Below are positions 18,717 to 26,435 of a DNA stretch of 64,000 nucleotides, one piece after another. The notes below the pieces were generated by a model, which worked only from the letters and a program-made list of their open reading frames with translations, was not told where the DNA came from and did not search any database. The DNA comes from Pseudobdellovibrionaceae bacterium (lineage in GTDB: Bacteria; Bdellovibrionota; Bdellovibrionia; Bdellovibrionales; Bdellovibrionaceae), in contig JABWCN010000012.1 of assembly GCA_013359135.1 (NCBI GenBank), forward strand, positions 44,385-108,384, given 5' to 3'. Within the stretch, counting starts at the first letter, position 1, and every line of letters starts with the position of its first letter. The translations under genes were made by a program, and so were the position numbers.

Positions 18717-19771
18717 TACTGTAGTGACTCAGTGGATTCCTGTTTTAACAACCAGTCGTTAATTCTTGGCCAAAGGCTTTGTTGTGCTCTTGATCCAAGA
18801 AGGGCGCCAATATGGCCGCCTTTTACTAAAAAACATTGGTACTGAGTTTCCTTTTCTAAATGATAAGGCTGAAGTGTGGAGTTGAAAAGAACTATATGAT
18901 CATCTTCAGCAGCTACATTTAAAACAGGACGTTGGAAATGTTTTAAATTCACACTTTGGCCTTGAACTTGGAGTTCACCTTTGATTAAAGAGTTCTTGCG
19001 GTAGAATTCATTAATTAGCGTTTCGTAACATTTACCAGGAAATGAAACATTATCATTGCTCCAAACTTCAAGCGCTAAAAAATTTTTTAAAAATTCTTTG
19101 TTGCTACGTTCTTTCATTAAGCGCTCGGTTTTGTGCCGCCAAAGGAGTGGCTTCAGCATATGAAAAGAGGATTGCATCATCCACCACGGCATATTGCCAT
19201 GGGCACGTACAAGGCTTGCTACATTAAACTGCTCATGTCGAGCCCATACGCCAATTTTTCCACCATGGGTGAAATCTAAAGGTGCTGTCAATAGCATCAA
19301 AGATTTGATTTTTTCTTGATGAAGAGAAGCGTAAATAGTTGAAAGAGTTCCGCCAAGACAGTGGCCTACTAAATGAACTTCACTCGAGTGACTATCTTCA
19401 ATCGTTTTGTCGATAAAATAATCAAAACGATGTTTAATGAGTTGATCAAAACTTAGCCAATTATCTTCATCCTGAGGCATGCCCCAATCTAAAAGATAAA
19501 TCTCAACACCTTGATTAATGAAATGTTCTATAAAGCTTTTTCCAGGTAAAAGATCAAGTACGTAGTACCTGTTAATCATAGATGGAACGATAAAAATAGG
19601 AGTCTGTGTTTGCTTTTTTACATGACTTGGGACCTGAAATTTCAGTAGTTTCATGCCACTCAACCTTGCAATTATCTGAAAAGGTGTTGGAGCAAGAGGG
19701 AGGGAATTCGGTATTTTAGATAGTTTTTCTTTTAATTGGAGACCATTAGGCAGCAGATCAGTCCATGACAT
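18716..19771 (-). CDS. phaC: Polyhydroxyalkanoate synthase, class III/IV-type catalytic subunit
   Basis: PhaC polymerises hydroxyacyl-CoA into storage polyester. At 351 residues it has the short size of class III and IV synthases rather than the roughly 600 residues of class I and II. Family segments are VPSMINRYYVLDLLPGKSF and GVEIYLLDWG. The lipase-like box is GHCLGG with the nucleophile Cys138 in place of Ser, Asp in AAEDDHIVLF and His in KGGHIGALLG complete the triad. The ATG at 19771 has AAGGAA upstream. It follows a small PhaE-like gene by 13 bases, as expected because short PhaC proteins need a partner subunit. No phaA or phaB gene lies next to it. Confidence 0.9.
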   Translation of the reverse strand: MSWTDLLPNGLQLKEKLSKIPNSLPLAPTPFQIIARLSGMKLLKFQVPSHVKKQTQTPIFIVPSMINRYYVLDLLPGKSFIEHFINQGVEIYLLDWGMPQDEDNWLSFDQLIKHRFDYFIDKTIEDSHSSEVHLVGHCLGGTLSTIYASLHQEKIKSLMLLTAPLDFTHGGKIGVWARHEQFNVASLVRAHGNMPWWMMQSSFHMLKPLLWRHKTERLMKERSNKEFLKNFLALEVWSNDNVSFPGKCYETLINEFYRKNSLIKGELQVQGQSVNLKHFQRPVLNVAAEDDHIVLFNSTLQPYHLEKETQYQCFLVKGGHIGALLGSRAQQSLWPRINDWLLKQESTESLQ

Positions 19772-19784
19772 GCAGATATTTCCT

Positions 19785-20225
19785 TTATACGAGGTTGGTT
19801 ACGTTAGAAGCTGATTTTTTTGGGCGGATGTTATTCAACGAGTTGTCGGAAGACTCATGTGAAGAAAGAGGCTTAATTTTTACTGTGTTTTTAAGTTGAG
19901 TTGCTAGTTGTTGTTGTTTTAGTTCTTTTTCAAGTTGGTGAATTTTAAATTGTAGCTCGTGAATTAGGTACAGTGTTTTTTCTTGATCCTTTTTGTTTGG
20001 TAATTGAAGACTTTTCCATATTTTCTCCAAGGTTTGATTCATCATCAATTTACTTAAAGACTGAGTGTTGAGAACTAGCGATAAGCTATTTAAAAAGAAA
20101 GGATGAGTGCTTATCATTTCTAAGAGATTTTCCAAATGCTTTTCAACCTCTTTAGAAGATTTAGAATTAGCAATTTTTTTTAATTCATCAAAAACGGAGC
20201 TTGATACTGAGAAAAGTTTTTTCAT
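19785..20225 (-). CDS. Small PhaE-like synthase partner subunit
   Basis: A 146-residue protein read from the ATG at 20225, which has GGAGGAA upstream. It is helical; the segment LQLPNKKDQEKTLYLIHELQFKIHQLEKELKQ resembles the C-terminal LPTRxEVDxLxxRLxELExxLxxLE part of PhaE, which activates class III PhaC. It is much shorter than usual PhaE (about 350 residues), nearer in size to Bacillus-type PhaR subunits. Position directly before phaC supports the role. The sequence similarity alone is modest, so the assignment rests on motif plus context. Confidence 0.65.
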   Translation of the reverse strand: MKKLFSVSSSVFDELKKIANSKSSKEVEKHLENLLEMISTHPFFLNSLSLVLNTQSLSKLMMNQTLEKIWKSLQLPNKKDQEKTLYLIHELQFKIHQLEKELKQQQLATQLKNTVKIKPLSSHESSDNSLNNIRPKKSASNVTNLV

Positions 20226-20647
20226 GATTTCCTCCAATGAAAACTTGCCATGGGTACTACTAAATTTAAGCATGGAGTTTTAACTTTATGCAAACTTTAA
20301 TCTCAGAAGAGACGGTTAATTTATTTTAAATAATTTCATTTTTTTTAAAAGTGAAATTATTAGAGCAAATGCTTGATCTTGCTGCCATCTTCTTTTGTTT
20401 GTAAGACTTACTGTCAGATAAAGATAAAATTTTGCTGTCTAAACAAGTAATTAGCTATTGCTATTAAAACTTATTAAAGGCATTCTTGCTGAAGTTTGCA
20501 GTTAATTACGTAGAGGAATTAAGATTCAAAAAAATAAAGCATAGACTCTATTTTTTTATTTTGCTTGATGTTTAAGCTTTAAAAATAGACGAAAGTGTTA
20601 GGCTCTGCAGTTAGGCGCTGGGAATGTGATTAGCAAGGAGTGGGTTT
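20226..20647. promoter_or_regulatory. Divergent control region between phaE-phaC and phaR
   Basis: This AT-rich gap of 422 bases separates the divergent phaE-phaC unit and phaR and must hold both promoters; I could not place convincing -35/-10 pairs. At 20487-20501, TGCTGAAGTTTGCAG resembles a degenerate copy of the palindrome in front of the phasin gene (TGCTG then TTGCAG), so PhaR may also bind here and regulate itself. No open frame of interest was seen. Confidence 0.4.
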
Positions 20648-21028
20648 GTGGAAAAGCATCATCATGAAAATCTAATTCTGATAAAGAAGTATGAAAATAG
20701 AAGGTTATATTGCACAAACGAAAAGAAATATATTACTCTAGAAGATGTTGAATCCTATGTCCAGAAATCAAAAAAAATCAAAGTCATAGAGGTAACAACA
20801 GATAAAGATATCACTGCAGAAGTTTTAACTCAAATTTTACTCGAGCAAGGTAAAGCTAAACACTTACCTGTAGAGTTATTGGAAATGATGATAAAAATGA
20901 ATGATCTGTGGATCAGACAAATGTGGAACCCATATTTTGATAATGCCTTTAAAATGTTTAATCAAATGTCTTCTATGACTCTCACTAGCCTAAAGCCCTT
21001 ATTTAAAAATTTGTTAAAAAAAGATTAA
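20648..21028 (+). CDS. phaR: PHA-responsive repressor PhaR
   Basis: PhaR represses phasin genes and is released when it binds nascent PHA granules. This 126-residue protein has the PHB/PHA accumulation regulator DNA-binding domain: IKKYENRRLYCTNEKKYITLEDVESYV matches the KYxNRRLYdTxxxxYItLxdl signature, followed by DITAEVLTQILLEQ, which is also family-typical. The C-terminal half is helical. The start is GTG with AAGGAG eight bases upstream. It is read divergently from phaE-phaC and lies just before the phasin gene, with a perfect palindromic operator candidate between them. Confidence 0.9.
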   Translation: MEKHHHENLILIKKYENRRLYCTNEKKYITLEDVESYVQKSKKIKVIEVTTDKDITAEVLTQILLEQGKAKHLPVELLEMMIKMNDLWIRQMWNPYFDNAFKMFNQMSSMTLTSLKPLFKNLLKKD

Positions 21029-21040
21029 AAAAATAACACA

Positions 21041-21056
21041 TGCTGCAATTGCAGCA
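21041..21056. promoter_or_regulatory. Candidate PhaR operator upstream of the phasin gene
   Basis: TGCTGCAATTGCAGCA is a perfect 16-bp palindrome. It contains CTGC-N4-GCAG, similar to the TGC/GCA-rich dyads known as PhaR targets in other proteobacteria. It lies between phaR and the phasin gene, about 60-70 bases before the phasin start, the expected place for a repressor site. Confidence 0.65.
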
Positions 21057-21114
21057 AAATAAAAATTGACCCACTTATTCTTCTTAGAGACGATGGAATG
21101 GAAGGAGTTTGCAA

Positions 21115-21483
21115 ATGCAGCAAAAAAATTCCGAATCAAGACGCCCTCACAAAGAGGCATCAGCAACAATCGTTAATACAACAACACCCATCAAGGAGGA
21201 AAAGATGGCAGCCAAAGAATTCACAACAGAAAATCCTTTATTAAACTATGCTGGTCAAGCACAAGATGCTTGGAAGGAAATTTATAACTATCAAGTTAAA
21301 ACTTCTCAGCATTTAATGGATCAAATGATGAAGTGGGGACAAACATACAGCGACTTCACATACACTCAATTTTCAGAAGCTAATAAAATCTCTCAAGAGA
21401 TGATTAAATCAGGAATGACTTTGACTGAAGATTTAAGAAAAGGTCTTTATTCTTTAACAGAAAAAATGACAAAAAACTCTTAG
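21115..21483 (+). CDS. Phasin-like granule-associated protein
   Basis: Phasins coat PHA granules. Two starts have good ribosome sites: ATG 21115 (AAGGAG upstream, 123 residues with a polar tail QQKNSESRRPHKEAS) and ATG 21205 (AAGGAGG upstream, 92 residues beginning MAAKEF). The shorter form is the typical phasin length without leader; both may be made. The body is amphipathic helix (NYAGQAQDAWKEIYNYQVKTSQ, then ISQEMIKSGMTLTEDLRKGL), as in the phasin_2 family. It lies behind phaR and the candidate operator and ends in a strong terminator, so it is probably monocistronic. Confidence 0.75.
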   Translation: MQQKNSESRRPHKEASATIVNTTTPIKEEKMAAKEFTTENPLLNYAGQAQDAWKEIYNYQVKTSQHLMDQMMKWGQTYSDFTYTQFSEANKISQEMIKSGMTLTEDLRKGLYSLTEKMTKNS

Positions 21484-21550
21484 TTTTTTAAACGAAGTAG
21501 TCTCTTGTCTAGAAGAGGCTTTGCATAAAATTAATTTAAAATAGTTTTAT

Positions 21551-21583
21551 AAAAAACCTAGCTGAGTAAGCTAGGTTTTTTTT
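21551..21583 (+). terminator. Rho-independent terminator after the phasin gene
   Basis: AAAACCTAGCT pairs with AGCTAGGTTTT around the loop GAGTA and is followed by a run of eight or more T. Confidence 0.92.
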
Positions 21584-21687
21584 GATCTTAGATCTAGGAT
21601 TATTCCAATAGTTGTTTTAAAATGAGAATTCTAAAGTTGAGACAGGTTTCTCTTTTGCATAGTTATCAAGTTAAAGACGAGGTAATT

Positions 21688-22077
21688 ATGACTCAATTAA
21701 TAGTAACAATGATTTTTATTTTAGTCTCTTCGTTGCTTTTAGCAACTCAAAATCAGGTAGCAAACTCAGAAGAGACGATCAAATGTGAAATGCAAGGTAA
21801 AGAACACCGTGTGTATCAGTTTGACCCTCGTCAGAATAAATACAGTTTGAGTTTGCTAGAGAAAGGACGACCAAAAACGTCATTGTCTCGCCAAATTCAG
21901 CAGATTAAACCAGTGCAGAACTATCCATCTTATAAAGAATATTTTTTTAAAATCGATGATCATAATCATGTTTTGATAAAAATGGATCAAAATTCTAACT
22001 CAGGCAGAGGGGAATTAATACAAACAAAATCACCTTCGCGAGTGAAAGAATTTTCAAAATGTGAACGCATGATTTAA
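21688..22077 (+). CDS. Small secreted or membrane-anchored protein of unknown function
   Basis: A 129-residue protein from the ATG at 21688, which has GAGGT upstream; a longer frame from 21622 lacks a ribosome site. Residues 1-22 form a signal peptide or anchor (LIVTMIFILVSSLLLA). The mature part is polar and basic and has two Cys (IKCEM and SKCERMI near the end) that could form a disulfide. No family is recognised. It stands alone between the phasin terminator and the MFS transporter. Confidence 0.65.
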   Translation: MTQLIVTMIFILVSSLLLATQNQVANSEETIKCEMQGKEHRVYQFDPRQNKYSLSLLEKGRPKTSLSRQIQQIKPVQNYPSYKEYFFKIDDHNHVLIKMDQNSNSGRGELIQTKSPSRVKEFSKCERMI

Positions 22078-22118
22078 CTTTATTTAATCTTGATGACAAT
22101 TCCAAAGAATACAGCTAG

Positions 22119-22148
22119 CTTCGCCCATAATAAAAAACAAAGGCGAAG
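22119..22148 (+). promoter_or_regulatory. Hairpin covering the ribosome binding site of the MFS gene
   Basis: CTTCGCC (22119-22125) pairs perfectly with GGCGAAG (22142-22148), which sits two bases before the ATG at 22151 and includes the probable ribosome site. The stem could limit translation of the transporter. Confidence 0.4.
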
Positions 22149-22150
22149 AA

Positions 22151-23413
22151 ATGGACATGCATTCAAATTCAGCAAAAGGAAGTTTTTGGCAACAAATTAG
22201 ACCTGCACTTAATATGGTCGTTATCGTCGCAGGGCTTGGGTATTTCGTTGATCTTTTTCATATTACTCTTTTTGGAGTAGTCAGAGTTTCAAGTTTTAAC
22301 TCATTAGGTATTACAGATCCAGATTTAGCTATGAAGGCTGGTGTTTTGGCATACAACGCACAAATGATTGGGATGATGATTGGTGGTTTGTTTTGGGGAA
22401 TTCTTGGTGATAAGATTGGAAGATATGTGATTCTTACTGTTCCTATCGTGATGTACTCAGTAGGCAGTATTGCCAACGTGTTTGTGTGGGATGCTGAAAG
22501 CTATGCCATTTGCCGTTTTATTACTGGTGTTGGTCTTGCTGGTGAATTAGGGGCTGCCATTACTTTAGTATCAGAAACTTTGCCAAAGGAAATCCGTGGG
22601 GTTGGAACAACTATTGTTGCGACATTGGGTTTGTTAGGTTCTGTGTTTGCGGGTTTCTTTGGGCAATTGATGGACTGGAAGTCGGCTTACGTGAGTGCCG
22701 GAATTGTTGGTTTTGCTCTTCTTGCAGTACGATTGAAAGTTCTTGATAGAAATGTTGTCGATAAAAATAAAAACGCCCATGCTAAAGTTGATCGTGGGAA
22801 TTTTATGCTGCTTTTAACTAAGGGAAGGGGACTTCGTTATTTAAAATGTATTTTAATTGGAATTCCTATTTATTATATTACTGGGGTGATGTTTACTTTT
22901 GCTCCAGAATTGACAAAGTCTATGAACATTCAAGGAACTGTGACAGCCGGAAACACTTTGTTGTGGGGAACTATAGGGCTAACAACCGGAGATTTTATTT
23001 CAGGTATGTTAAGTCAGGTTTTAAAATCTAGAAATAAAGCTGTAGCTATTTGTCTTGGTTGCGCTTTAGTTGGGTGTCTGATTTATCTTAATCTTACGGG
23101 GGTGACTCCGTTTTGGATTAATCTTATGTGTTTTCTGATTGGAAGTGCCGCTGGGTATTGGGCTGTATTAGTGACTCTAGCTGCAGAACAATTTGGAACT
23201 AATATCAGAGCGACGGTGGCAACAACAGTTCCTAATTTTGTGCGAGGAGCTGCGGCATTGGTAGTTTCTTTGTTTGCCTACTTAAAACCAAGTTTGGGAG
23301 TAGTTCAATCAGCTACGGCTGTTGGAGGAGTTCTATTTGCTTTGGCGCTGGTGAGTTTGTTCACATTGGAAGAGACATTTGGTAAAGATTTAAACTTTAC
23401 TGAAGAAAAATAG
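22151..23413 (+). CDS. Major facilitator superfamily transporter
   Basis: A 420-residue inner-membrane transporter with about 12 hydrophobic segments. The MFS loop 2-3 signature is present as GDKIGRYVILTV, and RFITGVGLAGELGAAITLVSE resembles the metabolite/H+ or sugar/H+ symporter branches. The C-terminal half contains GSAAGYWAVLVTLAAEQFGTNIRATVATTVPNFVRG, also typical of that branch. The substrate cannot be deduced; a small organic acid or sugar is plausible. Its 3-prime end overlaps the convergent hydrolase gene by 17 bases. A second ATG two codons in (22157) could also serve as start. Confidence 0.85.
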   Translation: MDMHSNSAKGSFWQQIRPALNMVVIVAGLGYFVDLFHITLFGVVRVSSFNSLGITDPDLAMKAGVLAYNAQMIGMMIGGLFWGILGDKIGRYVILTVPIVMYSVGSIANVFVWDAESYAICRFITGVGLAGELGAAITLVSETLPKEIRGVGTTIVATLGLLGSVFAGFFGQLMDWKSAYVSAGIVGFALLAVRLKVLDRNVVDKNKNAHAKVDRGNFMLLLTKGRGLRYLKCILIGIPIYYITGVMFTFAPELTKSMNIQGTVTAGNTLLWGTIGLTTGDFISGMLSQVLKSRNKAVAICLGCALVGCLIYLNLTGVTPFWINLMCFLIGSAAGYWAVLVTLAAEQFGTNIRATVATTVPNFVRGAAALVVSLFAYLKPSLGVVQSATAVGGVLFALALVSLFTLEETFGKDLNFTEEK

Positions 23414-24263
23414 GTTTAATATCGCTAAAAAAGTTCATCAAAATTTGGGTGAACTTTTTTGGATTTTCAACATTTAGGCAATGACCCTGATGTGGAATCT
23501 CTATAAATTCGGAGTCTTTAATTAGTTGATGAAGCAAGATAGACTCTTTAATATCCAAAACTAAATCCATAGAGCCGTGAAGAATTAGGGTTGGAGTTGT
23601 GATTTTGCGAACATCTTCTTCGATGTTGAAGCGGTTTAAAGCTTTAATAACTAAGTGCCCTACTTGTTTTACTCCTGTGAAAGCATCCTCAACAATCATT
23701 TCTTTAAAAAAAGCTGAATCAGGTTTATTGTGATAAATAGTAGAGCCCAGTACTAAGGTTACTAGACGCTTATCTTTTTTCATTCTTTCAAAAGTATCGA
23801 TCATGTGCTCTTCAAACATTACTCCCCTTGGGCCTACTGGATCTAGTAATAAAGCTTTGCGAAAAAGCTCTGGATGTTTTGCTAACATCAAACAGGCTAT
23901 ATTTCCCCCTGTAGAGTGGCCAACTATATCAAGTTTTTTAAAGTTTAGTTGTTTAATTAGCTTTATGAAATCCTCAGCAAAAAAATGCATATTAACATCG
24001 GATTCGTTTATAGGAGCACTACTTTTTCCGCAGCCACGGAACTCAACCATAATCATGGATCCAGATTGTGGTGAAAGTTGAGCTTGTTGTTCTAGCAAGG
24101 TTACTGTTGGGTACCACCAGCGATTTGAGGCTAGATTGCCATGAATGAAAAGAGAGTCATGTGGTAAAACTTTTTCAACTATTTCATAATGTATGGAGAT
24201 CTCAGGAGATATTTTAAAAAAATCAGAGTTTGAAGTGAAGGTAAAGGGAAATTCGAGATTCAT
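23397..24263 (-). CDS. Alpha/beta hydrolase
   Basis: A 288-residue cytoplasmic alpha/beta hydrolase. The oxyanion region is LFIHGNLASNRWWYP, the nucleophile elbow is GHSTGGNIACL, the acid lies in HGSMDLVLD and the catalytic His in HQGHCLNVENP. This order is normal and the enzyme looks intact. The substrate is unknown (ester, lactone or thioester). It is convergent with the MFS gene; a terminator hairpin is built into its last codons. Confidence 0.85.
   Translation of the reverse strand: MNLEFPFTFTSNSDFFKISPEISIHYEIVEKVLPHDSLFIHGNLASNRWWYPTVTLLEQQAQLSPQSGSMIMVEFRGCGKSSAPINESDVNMHFFAEDFIKLIKQLNFKKLDIVGHSTGGNIACLMLAKHPELFRKALLLDPVGPRGVMFEEHMIDTFERMKKDKRLVTLVLGSTIYHNKPDSAFFKEMIVEDAFTGVKQVGHLVIKALNRFNIEEDVRKITTPTLILHGSMDLVLDIKESILLHQLIKDSEFIEIPHQGHCLNVENPKKFTQILMNFFSDIKPIFLQ
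23427..23460 (+). terminator. Rho-independent terminator inside the end of the opposing CDS
   Basis: AAAAAAGTTCA pairs perfectly with TGAACTTTTTT around a 12-base loop. It ends MFS transcription and is located within the last codons of the convergent hydrolase gene, whose stop codon is at 23397-23399. Confidence 0.8.
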
Positions 24264-24398
24264 GAAATTGAATATCCTATATTAAGCTCAACGGATAGAG
24301 TCAATGTAATCTTTAAGATCAGGTTAGGATTTTATAGATCAGTGCAGAAAAAGTATTTTTAATTTGATACAAATTAGAATCAATATTCAAATTCTGAA

Positions 24399-25319
24399 AT
24401 GAAAAAAATAAGTTTAATTCACAAAAAAATCATTGTGCTTTTTGTTCTTGTATTTTCACTTCAGAGTTTAGGGTGGGGAGCTCTTGGACATAGAACTGTT
24501 GGTTTACTAGCGGAAGCAAATCTGACACCAAAAGCTAGAAACTCTGTGAAATATCTCTTAGATAAAGAAACTCTAGCTGGTGTCGCCAATTGGGCTGATT
24601 CTTTAAGGTCTGGCACTACCTATCGTCAAACTCTTCCCTATCACTACGAAAAAGTTCCAGCCAATAGTAATTATCTCTTGAATTTAAAAAACTTAGGTAT
24701 GGATGAGAGAGCAAAAGGCGGTGTGGTTCAAGCTCTTATTATCGCTCGAGATACACTAAGAAATTATAAGACTACCTATCGTGAGAAAGTAGATGCTCTC
24801 AAGTTTTTAGTACACTTTGTTGGAGATATTCATCAGCCTCTACACACGGGTAGAGAAAACGACAAAGGTGGGAATGATGTCCCAGTTAATTGGTTTAATA
24901 ATCAAGTTAATTTGCACAAAGTTTGGGATTCATCCATGATTTATTCTGCTCATAAAGATTTTCTTAAGGATAATCAGGATGTGGAAACTCAGAGTTATAT
25001 TTATGCACGTTACTTAGTTAAAGTTTTAGATCATCGCTTTAGATTTCAACGCAGTGACTTTGATCAGTGGATTACAGAGTCTCTGTATATAAGAGAAAGC
25101 GGTGTCTATGATAAAATGTATGAACAAAATCAGTTGGCCTATCAAAATAAAATGATTCAAGTTATTGATAGTCGTATTTTGCTTTCAGGAATGAGATTGG
25201 CAGATGTTTTAAACCAAATTTTTGAAGGCGCTCAAATTCCTCAGGCCGAAATCAGCTTTAGAAGGCAAATCGAGCAAATCGTAGGAAATTTATATCAGTT
25301 TATCAGTTTGAGGCCCTAA
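24399..25319 (+). CDS. Secreted S1/P1-type zinc nuclease
   Basis: This 306-residue protein matches the S1/P1 nuclease family, secreted three-zinc enzymes that degrade single-stranded DNA and RNA. The signal peptide ends SLG and the mature protein begins WGALGH, so Trp1 and His6 can serve as zinc ligands as in the family. Other ligands are visible in order: Asp in NWADSLR, His in PYHYEKVP, HFVGDIHQPLH (His, Asp, His) and NLHKVWD (His, Asp). All are kept, so the enzyme should be active. It fits nucleic acid degradation outside the cell, for example of a prey. Monocistronic. Confidence 0.93.
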   Translation: MKKISLIHKKIIVLFVLVFSLQSLGWGALGHRTVGLLAEANLTPKARNSVKYLLDKETLAGVANWADSLRSGTTYRQTLPYHYEKVPANSNYLLNLKNLGMDERAKGGVVQALIIARDTLRNYKTTYREKVDALKFLVHFVGDIHQPLHTGRENDKGGNDVPVNWFNNQVNLHKVWDSSMIYSAHKDFLKDNQDVETQSYIYARYLVKVLDHRFRFQRSDFDQWITESLYIRESGVYDKMYEQNQLAYQNKMIQVIDSRILLSGMRLADVLNQIFEGAQIPQAEISFRRQIEQIVGNLYQFISLRP

Positions 25320-25647
25320 GAAATTTAATAACAGAAATTGAATAAATAGAAACTCTTTGAGTTAAGTCAGCCTGGTAAATAACTTTTCTGGCACAGGAAA
25401 AATTTTCTTTAAATACTTAATGGGAAAAAAGTTTTGAGCGTTAATTAAATAGAATTAGGTTCTTAAGGATTATAAAGGGCACTTTTTGCATTTTTTAGAC
25501 ATTTCATCTTCTTTATCTCAAAGTAAACAATATTTCATATTGGAGCGTATTTTGCTGATTCATCTACTCATGGTTGTTTAGACCGGATGAAGGGAAGTGG
25601 CACCTTCGGCATTTGCATCCGTATTCAAATAAAATCAAGGAGAATAT
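25320..25647. other. Intergenic region with a structured leader
   Basis: This 328-base gap separates the nuclease gene and the broken small secreted protein gene. It has no open frame of note. Most of it is AT-rich. The last 65 bases hold a nested hairpin described separately, followed by AAGGAG before the start at 25648. Confidence 0.5.
25584..25621 (+). promoter_or_regulatory. Nested hairpin in the leader of a small secreted gene
   Basis: CGGATG (25584-25589) pairs with CATCCG (25616-25621), and between them GAAGG pairs with CCTTC. The structure is more GC-rich than its surroundings and stands 26 bases before the start codon at 25648, so it could be a regulatory leader or a stability element. 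Confidence 0.4.
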
Positions 25648-26098
25648 ATGAATAATAAATCCCTCACTTTGAGTTTGCTATCAGTACTGATGTTCTCAGT
25701 CAATGCTATTTGCCTAGAAAAATGGTCTTATCAAAAAGATATCCATCGACCAAACCAAATCTCTGCCACAATTCTATCACATCAAGGAACTGCAAACGCT
25801 ATTCAACTTGGGCTCATCGATAAAAAATCTAATTAGAAGTGCTTCAGATTCACAAATGAATTCTTTGATAAACTCCGAAGGTCAATTACAACAAGTCGCT
25901 TTTGTTCTGGGAGATTTTGATACTGCAGGTGGAGCTTGTAGTGGAGTCGCGTGTATTATTGTTGGTGCCTCAAAAGTTATCCAGATGATAAAGACAAAAA
26001 TTCAACCATCTACATGCAAAGAAGACGACTGCGAAAAGTCTTATGACAATAAAGAAGACTCAAATAAAAAACCTTCTCGCGGTGGATTTATTATTTAA
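25648..26098 (+). pseudogene. Small secreted protein interrupted by a frameshift
   Basis: The ATG at 25648 follows CAAGGAG and opens a signal peptide (SLTLSLLSVLMFSVNA) with mature start ICLEKWSYQKD; this frame stops at 25834-25836. The +1 frame is open from about 25808 to 26098 and encodes a matching continuation (GSSIKNLIRSASDSQ ... GGFII). Removing one G from CTTGGG at 25807-25812 would join them into a protein of about 149 residues with a Cys-containing GGACSGVACIIVGASK segment. The break is therefore probably a one-base insertion in a G-run, either a real mutation or a sequence error. Function unknown; the CLEKW start resembles the CxxxY motif of other exported proteins here. Confidence 0.6.
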
Positions 26099-26180
26099 TT
26101 ATTTTTTTTCATGTGGATATTGTTCCAAATATTCTTCTCTACACAATGTCCACTTGAAGATAATTTTAAAAATGACTTAG

Positions 26181-26432
26181 ATGTTTTGTTTTACCACGAT
26201 AGTAACTCTAATTAATGACAACAGTTGTCTGCCCTCAGGTTTAAATAATTTGATTGCTATAGTGCCAATGTTAAGTTCTACCTGGGCTAATAATGGGGGC
26301 TGCACACCAACCTTACTTCCCAACTTGGGTAGTCCTTTGTTAGGAGCTGGAAATCTTTTTTCTTGCTTACCTACGGATCAGCGAAGTATAGCGCGAAGTG
26401 GAGCCTGCGATATAGGCTCCGTTCAAAGATAA
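26181..26432 (+). pseudogene. C-terminal remnant of a beta-helix (choice-of-anchor Q type) protein
   Basis: The 83-residue frame ends with LGSPLLGAGNLFSCLPTDQR, then SIARSGACDIGSVQR. This matches the usual C-terminus of right-handed parallel beta-helix surface proteins with the choice-of-anchor Q ending (LLPGSPAIDAG ... DQRGxxR ... CDIGAxE). Only this tail is present: the upstream 80 bases hold no continuation and there is no signal peptide. The ATG at 26181 has no ribosome site. I read it as the relic of a large surface protein gene, next to another broken gene. Confidence 0.6.
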
Positions 26433-26435
26433 CAA

